Positions 6,731 through 9,987 of a stretch of 9,987 nucleotides of DNA are shown one piece after another. Source of the stretch: Desulfobacterales bacterium (GTDB taxonomy: Bacteria; Desulfobacterota; Desulfobacteria; Desulfobacterales; UBA5852); assembly GCA_016735415.1 (NCBI GenBank), contig JAERRP010000588.1, positions 1 to 9,987 on the forward strand, in the 5' to 3' direction. Within the stretch, counting starts at the first letter, position 1, and every line of letters begins with the position of its first letter. The notes below the pieces were generated by a model. That model worked only from the letters and a program-made list of their open reading frames with translations. It did not search any database and was not told where the DNA came from. Position numbers and translations under genes: made by a program.

Positions 6731-7957
6731 ATGGCCCTACCCGACAGCAAAAACGACATTCGCGTCCTGTCCCCCCGCGAACTCCTCGCCAAGACTGAGA
6801 GCGACACCGGTCCTCTGCGGCTGAGGACCTCGCGCGATGTGCTGCCGGGAGGCTACATGATGGCGATGGCGCCGGTTCTGGTGGACTGGAAGGCCAGCCG
6901 GATTCAGGGCGACGATCCATTTGTGATTCTGCGGAACGTCAACTACGGGGGAAACCCCATCGAACGGACCACGGTTCTTCAATCGGTCCACGTGCCCCTG
7001 GCCGGCATCCGCTTTGCGGAGTTCATTCTGGTGCCGCCACGCCACATGGGGATTCACGCTCCGGTGCAGCATGCGCAGCTGCGCTTTGTGTTTCAACCCG
7101 AGCACCACCCCACCCTGCTGAGTCTTGCCGGCACCCGCACGGGAACCGACAGCCGCTTCCCGGACCTGGTACTGAGCTGGGAGTCCTGGAGTCCCCCCCA
7201 TGTGCACTACAATTTCGTTAAGGGCATGGACTCCTCCGCCTATCGCTTGAGCCTGCGGGCCTATGCCGGGCCCCAGCGTTTCCTCGAGGAAGTACTGCAC
7301 GAACGCGGGTGGTATGCCTTCCGCCTGAGCCTGCCGGGGGGGGATGCGGGACTTATCGAGTTGCTGAAGGTGATCCTGGCGCTGGGAGACGGTGCCGGCC
7401 GCCACACCCTTTCCCGCATGATGGAGGAAGGCGAGGAGGACTGGCTTGAGCATGCCCCGCCCGATATGGCGGACCCGCCGACCCGCCGTCTGTGGCAGCT
7501 CCTGAAGGACCATATCCGCCAGTCCAAAGACTACGGCGACCCGCTGCTGCAGTTCTCTTCGGAAGAAGAGACCTACAACACCATGGTCCACTCCTGCGCC
7601 ACGCTGGCTCGGTATACCATCCTGGTGGCAGCTCATCGCCTGGTGAATCGCGGCCACACGGACGGCCTCAACCTGGACCATCTCCCGGAAGCGGTTCTGG
7701 GTCAGCCCGAGGCCTGGATGCGCGAAGCGGCCCATGCCAAACTCGGCGGTATTTTCATGCGCGGACCGCTGGCCATGACCTACGCGATGCGCCACCCCGA
7801 AACCCTGCCGGAGAAGATTCCCGGGCTGTTGGCCAAGGCCGGTCTGATCGAGCGACGGGACGGAAAGCCCTGGAAAGTCCATTACACCCATCGGGGCACC
7901 CGGCCCTATGATGCTACCGGTGTCCGCGCCGTGGACGTGGGCGCATCCGAGGGGTGA
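6731..7957 (+). CDS. Unrecognised protein, 408 aa
   Basis: I do not recognise this family. The start at 6731 (MALPDSKND) is chosen over ATG 6719 because GGAG at 6721-6724 is correctly spaced only for the former. The protein has no signal peptide and no convincing membrane segment, so it is probably cytoplasmic. The N-terminal half (about 35-200) looks beta-rich, with a His/Pro/Trp-rich stretch near 124-162 that includes FQPEHHP and SWSPPHVHYN. The second half (about 205-370) is more helical: a hydrophobic stretch near 208-218, an acidic MMEEGEEDWLEH near 230-241, and a helix with HSCATLARYTILVAAHRLV near 287-305. Clustered histidines and acidic residues could bind metal, but no known motif is seen. 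Base composition and codon use match the neighbours. It is preceded by the aspT/mscS remnant and followed by heptad repeats, so no operon partner suggests a role. Confidence 0.8.
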   Translation: MALPDSKNDIRVLSPRELLAKTESDTGPLRLRTSRDVLPGGYMMAMAPVLVDWKASRIQGDDPFVILRNVNYGGNPIERTTVLQSVHVPLAGIRFAEFILVPPRHMGIHAPVQHAQLRFVFQPEHHPTLLSLAGTRTGTDSRFPDLVLSWESWSPPHVHYNFVKGMDSSAYRLSLRAYAGPQRFLEEVLHERGWYAFRLSLPGGDAGLIELLKVILALGDGAGRHTLSRMMEEGEEDWLEHAPPDMADPPTRRLWQLLKDHIRQSKDYGDPLLQFSSEEETYNTMVHSCATLARYTILVAAHRLVNRGHTDGLNLDHLPEAVLGQPEAWMREAAHAKLGGIFMRGPLAMTYAMRHPETLPEKIPGLLAKAGLIERRDGKPWKVHYTHRGTRPYDATGVRAVDVGASEG

Positions 7958-8007
7958 TCAAGGCAGGGGTACAAGGAAATAGATGTCAAACGTTGAATGA
8001 AAAGGAT

Positions 8008-8056
8008 GAACTTCCAACATCGAACGCCGAACATTGAACGTTGAATGTTGAATCAT
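8008..8056 (+). repeat. Heptad repeat array, seven units
   Basis: Seven consecutive 7-base units start at 8008, 8015, 8022, 8029, 8036, 8043 and 8050, all fitting (G/C)AA(C/T)NNN. The first 17 bases are identical to 4392-4408. Units 4-6 include a near-palindrome at 8030-8049, with only two mismatched positions per arm pair. The array lies between the 408-aa gene and the SnoaL-like gene, in the probable leader of the latter. Confidence 0.85.
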
Positions 8057-8063
8057 AGGGCCA

Positions 8064-8088
8064 TCTTCTCCAACTAAATTGGAGAAGA
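8064..8088 (+). promoter_or_regulatory. 10-bp hairpin in the leader of the SnoaL-like gene
   Basis: Arms 8064-8073 and 8079-8088 are perfectly complementary around a 5-base loop (CTAAA). The hairpin ends about 10 bases upstream of the ribosome-binding site (AAAGGA, 8099-8104), so in RNA it would leave that site free. No T run follows it, so a terminator is less likely. Its role is unknown. Confidence 0.5.
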
Positions 8089-8111
8089 ACCTCAAACGAA
8101 AGGAAAAAATC

Positions 8112-8522
8112 GTGTCCGAATCCAACAAAAAGCTGGTTCGCAAGGTCTTTGAGGAACTCTGGAACCGGGCCGCGTTGTCCCTGGCGGATGAGATTTGCAG
8201 AGAAGACTATCTGGTCCACATGGCCAACAGCGAGGAGGCCATCCGAGGCGTCGAAGCGTTCAAGCAGTTTGTGGCCTTGTGTCAGGCGCTGCATCCGAGT
8301 CTCCAATTCACGGTCGAGGACCAGATCGCGGAAGGTGATAAGGTCGTCACGCGATGGACGGCACGTTCACAGAACATCGGGGCCGAGGCCGCCCTGACCG
8401 GCATCAGTATCCACCGGCTGGCCGACGGGCGGCTCGCGGAAGCCTGGGACAACTGGGATGCGGTGGGCGCATTACAGGATCGCGGCCCGGAACTATTCGA
8501 TAAAATCGGCCTGAGCATCTGA
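8112..8522 (+). CDS. SnoaL-like / ester cyclase-type protein, 136 aa
   Basis: Small cytoplasmic protein of the NTF2-like (SnoaL, polyketide-cyclase-like) superfamily. The family pattern is clear: NKKLVRKVFEELWN at the start, GVEAFKQFV near 46-54, VTRWTARSQN near 79-88, and the diagnostic GISIHRLADGRLAEAWDNWD near 97-116. Length is normal for the family (about 130-150). The start is taken as GTG 8112, seven bases after AAAGGA (8099-8104). A longer reading from TTG 8079 would begin inside the leader hairpin and add a Lys-rich, unsupported N-terminus. Proteins annotated as ester cyclases of this kind are common in bacteria, and few have a proven substrate. Lone genes such as this usually have no link to polyketide synthesis, so the actual reaction is unknown. 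The preceding heptad array and hairpin separate it from the 408-aa gene. Confidence 0.85.
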   Translation: MSESNKKLVRKVFEELWNRAALSLADEICREDYLVHMANSEEAIRGVEAFKQFVALCQALHPSLQFTVEDQIAEGDKVVTRWTARSQNIGAEAALTGISIHRLADGRLAEAWDNWDAVGALQDRGPELFDKIGLSI

Positions 8523-8642
8523 CCCGTTCGTGTCTGACCGAGATCATCCGGTTGCACGCCAGGGGGCTGGAACCGTAGCGCCGTCTGCCGGATGCGCCTG
8601 TAAATGTGCAATCGAAGGTAAAATTTAATTTGTAACGAATCA

Positions 8643-8764
8643 GACGGTTTCGTAAAAAGTTCGAGATCAAGGCTTGCGAGACCTGTGGAATGAGGCGTAC
8701 GCTCGTACGCCGCAATGACGAGGGTCTCGTGTAACGCCGATATCGGACGTTTTACGAGTCCGTC
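8643..8764 (+). mobile_element. Miniature inverted-repeat element (MITE-like), 122 bp
   Basis: The ends, 8643-8660 and 8747-8764, are inverted repeats matching at 15 of 18 positions. Inside are two nested complementary pairs: 8677-8683 with 8723-8729, and a perfect 8-bp pair (8694-8701 with 8704-8711) around a 2-base turn. The whole element could fold into one long interrupted hairpin. It encodes no protein, and its right end stops 17 bases before the next gene's start codon. A related end lies at 235-252. From memory, repeats with ends like these (TTTTTACGAGTCC) are common in Desulfobacterales genomes. A clear target-site duplication is not visible. Confidence 0.75.
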
Positions 8765-8781
8765 ATGGAAAGAGAGTCAAA

Positions 8782-9987
8782 ATGGCCGCTGATACCCCGA
8801 AAATTTACGGCGACGTCGAAGATTGCATCGACGGCATTCTTCAAAAGGTGGGAACCCGGATCGTGCTCGCGCTTCCGCTGGGACTGGGCAAACCCTGCCG
8901 TATCACGAATGCCCTCTTCCGGCGGGTCGCGGCGGACCCCGGACTTCATTTAACCATCGTGACCGCCATTTCCCTGGGGCGCCCCAGGGCCCATAACGAT
9001 CTGGAAAAGCGCTTTATGGACCCGCTGATGGACAGGATCTTCGGAGATTACCCGGAACTTGCCTACCTGGCGCCGGTCCAGGCCAATACCCTGCCGGCCA
9101 ACATCGAGATCCAGGAGTTCTTCCTGAATTCCGGCAAATGCCTGAACAACGCCGTCGAGCAGCAGAACTACATCAGCAGCAATTACACCCACGTGATCAG
9201 AGACCTGCTGGCCCTCGGTGTCAATGTCTGCGCCCAGATGGTCAGCCGGGAAAAAATCGACGGGAAGACCTGGTACAGTCTCAGCTGCAATCCCGACCTG
9301 ACCCCGGATTTGATCCGGCAGATGAGGGCGCCGGAACAGCAGGGCCGGAGCGTGGCCGCCGTGGTCGAGATCAACGACAACCTGCCCTTCATGGTCAACG
9401 ACGCCATGGTGGACCCGGCCGTCTTCGACATGGTTCTTGACAGTCCGGCGTGCACCTACACCGTTCCGGGCCCCCCCAACATGGCGGTCGGCCAGGCCGA
9501 CCACATGATCGGGCTTCTGGCCAGCACGCTGACCCGGGACGGCGGCACGCTGCAGATCGGCATCGGCTCACTGGGAGACGCGATTGCCTCTGCCCTGCGT
9601 CTCCGCCACCAGGAAAACGCGTCCTATCGCGCGGTTCTCGCAGATCTGAATATCGAAGAGAAGTTCGGAGATGTCATTGACAAGATGGGCGGTCTGGATG
9701 TCTTCGAGCAGGGTCTTTACGGTTCCAGTGAAATGTTCATCAACGGTTTTCTGGAACTTTACCAGTGCGGCATCCTGAAACGCGAAGTCTACCCGGACGA
9801 GATCATCCAGCGACTGGTGAACGAGGGGAAAATCACTCCCCGGATCGATAAAGATATCCTGGAGGTCCTGCTGGAAGCCGGGGCGGTTCAACCCCGATTG
9901 ACCCGCCGGGATGTGGATTGGCTGCAGAAATTCGGTATCTTCAAAGAGACCGTTGCCTTTGAAGACGGTCTCATCCGGGTAGGCCCC
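8782..9987 (+). CDS. Acetyl-CoA hydrolase / CoA-transferase family protein (N-terminal 402 codons, cut by window end)
   Basis: Family I-type CoA-transferase/acetyl-CoA hydrolase, a cytoplasmic enzyme that moves CoA between acyl groups or hydrolyses acyl-CoA. The ATG at 8782 follows a purine-rich site (GGAAAGAGAG, 8767-8776). The frame is open to the last base, so at least 402 residues are present and no stop is seen. LALPLGLGKP (about 32-41) is the N-terminal CoA-transferase-like block. DGGTLQIGIGSLGDAI (about 253-268) is the conserved glycine-rich stretch. GSSEMFINGFLEL (about 314-326) corresponds to the HSEMF/HTEM segment in the family, making Glu317 the candidate catalytic glutamate that forms the glutamyl-CoA intermediate. 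From the spacing of these blocks I expect the longer (about 600-720 aa) bacterial version. The donor and acceptor cannot be told from sequence. The gene begins right after a miniature inverted-repeat element, whose right end overlaps its leader. Confidence 0.88.
   Translation, partial: MAADTPKIYGDVEDCIDGILQKVGTRIVLALPLGLGKPCRITNALFRRVAADPGLHLTIVTAISLGRPRAHNDLEKRFMDPLMDRIFGDYPELAYLAPVQANTLPANIEIQEFFLNSGKCLNNAVEQQNYISSNYTHVIRDLLALGVNVCAQMVSREKIDGKTWYSLSCNPDLTPDLIRQMRAPEQQGRSVAAVVEINDNLPFMVNDAMVDPAVFDMVLDSPACTYTVPGPPNMAVGQADHMIGLLASTLTRDGGTLQIGIGSLGDAIASALRLRHQENASYRAVLADLNIEEKFGDVIDKMGGLDVFEQGLYGSSEMFINGFLELYQCGILKREVYPDEIIQRLVNEGKITPRIDKDILEVLLEAGAVQPRLTRRDVDWLQKFGIFKETVAFEDGLIRVGP

Noticed and set aside
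6737..7891. 384-codon open frame on the minus strand opposite the 408-aa gene
   Set aside because: Neither strand matches a known family, but the + frame has a well-spaced ribosome site and lies in the direction of all neighbours. The minus frame is His/Gln/Gly-rich in the way typical of antisense shadows.

Overview
The window looks like chromosomal DNA of a GC-rich anaerobic proteobacterium, most likely a sulfate reducer of the Desulfobacterales/Desulfosarcina kind. This is inferred from codon use, gene content and the two intergenic repeat families. No marker gene fixes the taxon. All recognisable genes lie on the + strand.

Layout. Positions 1-93 look like the tail of an upstream gene. Positions 94-434 are non-coding and hold one lone end of a repeat element and a short GAAC-type repeat. 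A small conserved protein (435-698) follows. The core of the window is an amino-acid decarboxylation block: glutamate decarboxylase (853-2247), an aspartate:alanine-exchanger (AspT) family transporter with an unusual N-terminal extension (2338-4293), and aspartate 4-decarboxylase AspD (4588-6180). The 294-base gap before aspD is filled with heptad repeats. After aspD come a strong hairpin and a decayed in-frame join of a second AspT-type exchanger and the C-terminus of an MscS-type channel (6301-6594). Then follow an unrecognised 408-residue protein (6731-7957), a second heptad-repeat array, a SnoaL-like protein (8112-8522), a 122-bp miniature inverted-repeat element (8643-8764), and the first 402 codons of an acetyl-CoA hydrolase/CoA-transferase family protein that runs off the window end.

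How the genes fit together. AspD turns aspartate into alanine and CO2 and consumes a cytoplasmic proton. AspT exchanges external aspartate for internal alanine, so the pair can build proton-motive force and resist acid. GadB does similar proton-consuming chemistry (glutamate to GABA), but no GadC-type antiporter is visible. The AspT-family carrier, or one outside the window, would have to serve it. The remnant suggests that a second exchanger and a mechanosensitive channel once belonged to this block. The downstream genes show no evident link to it.
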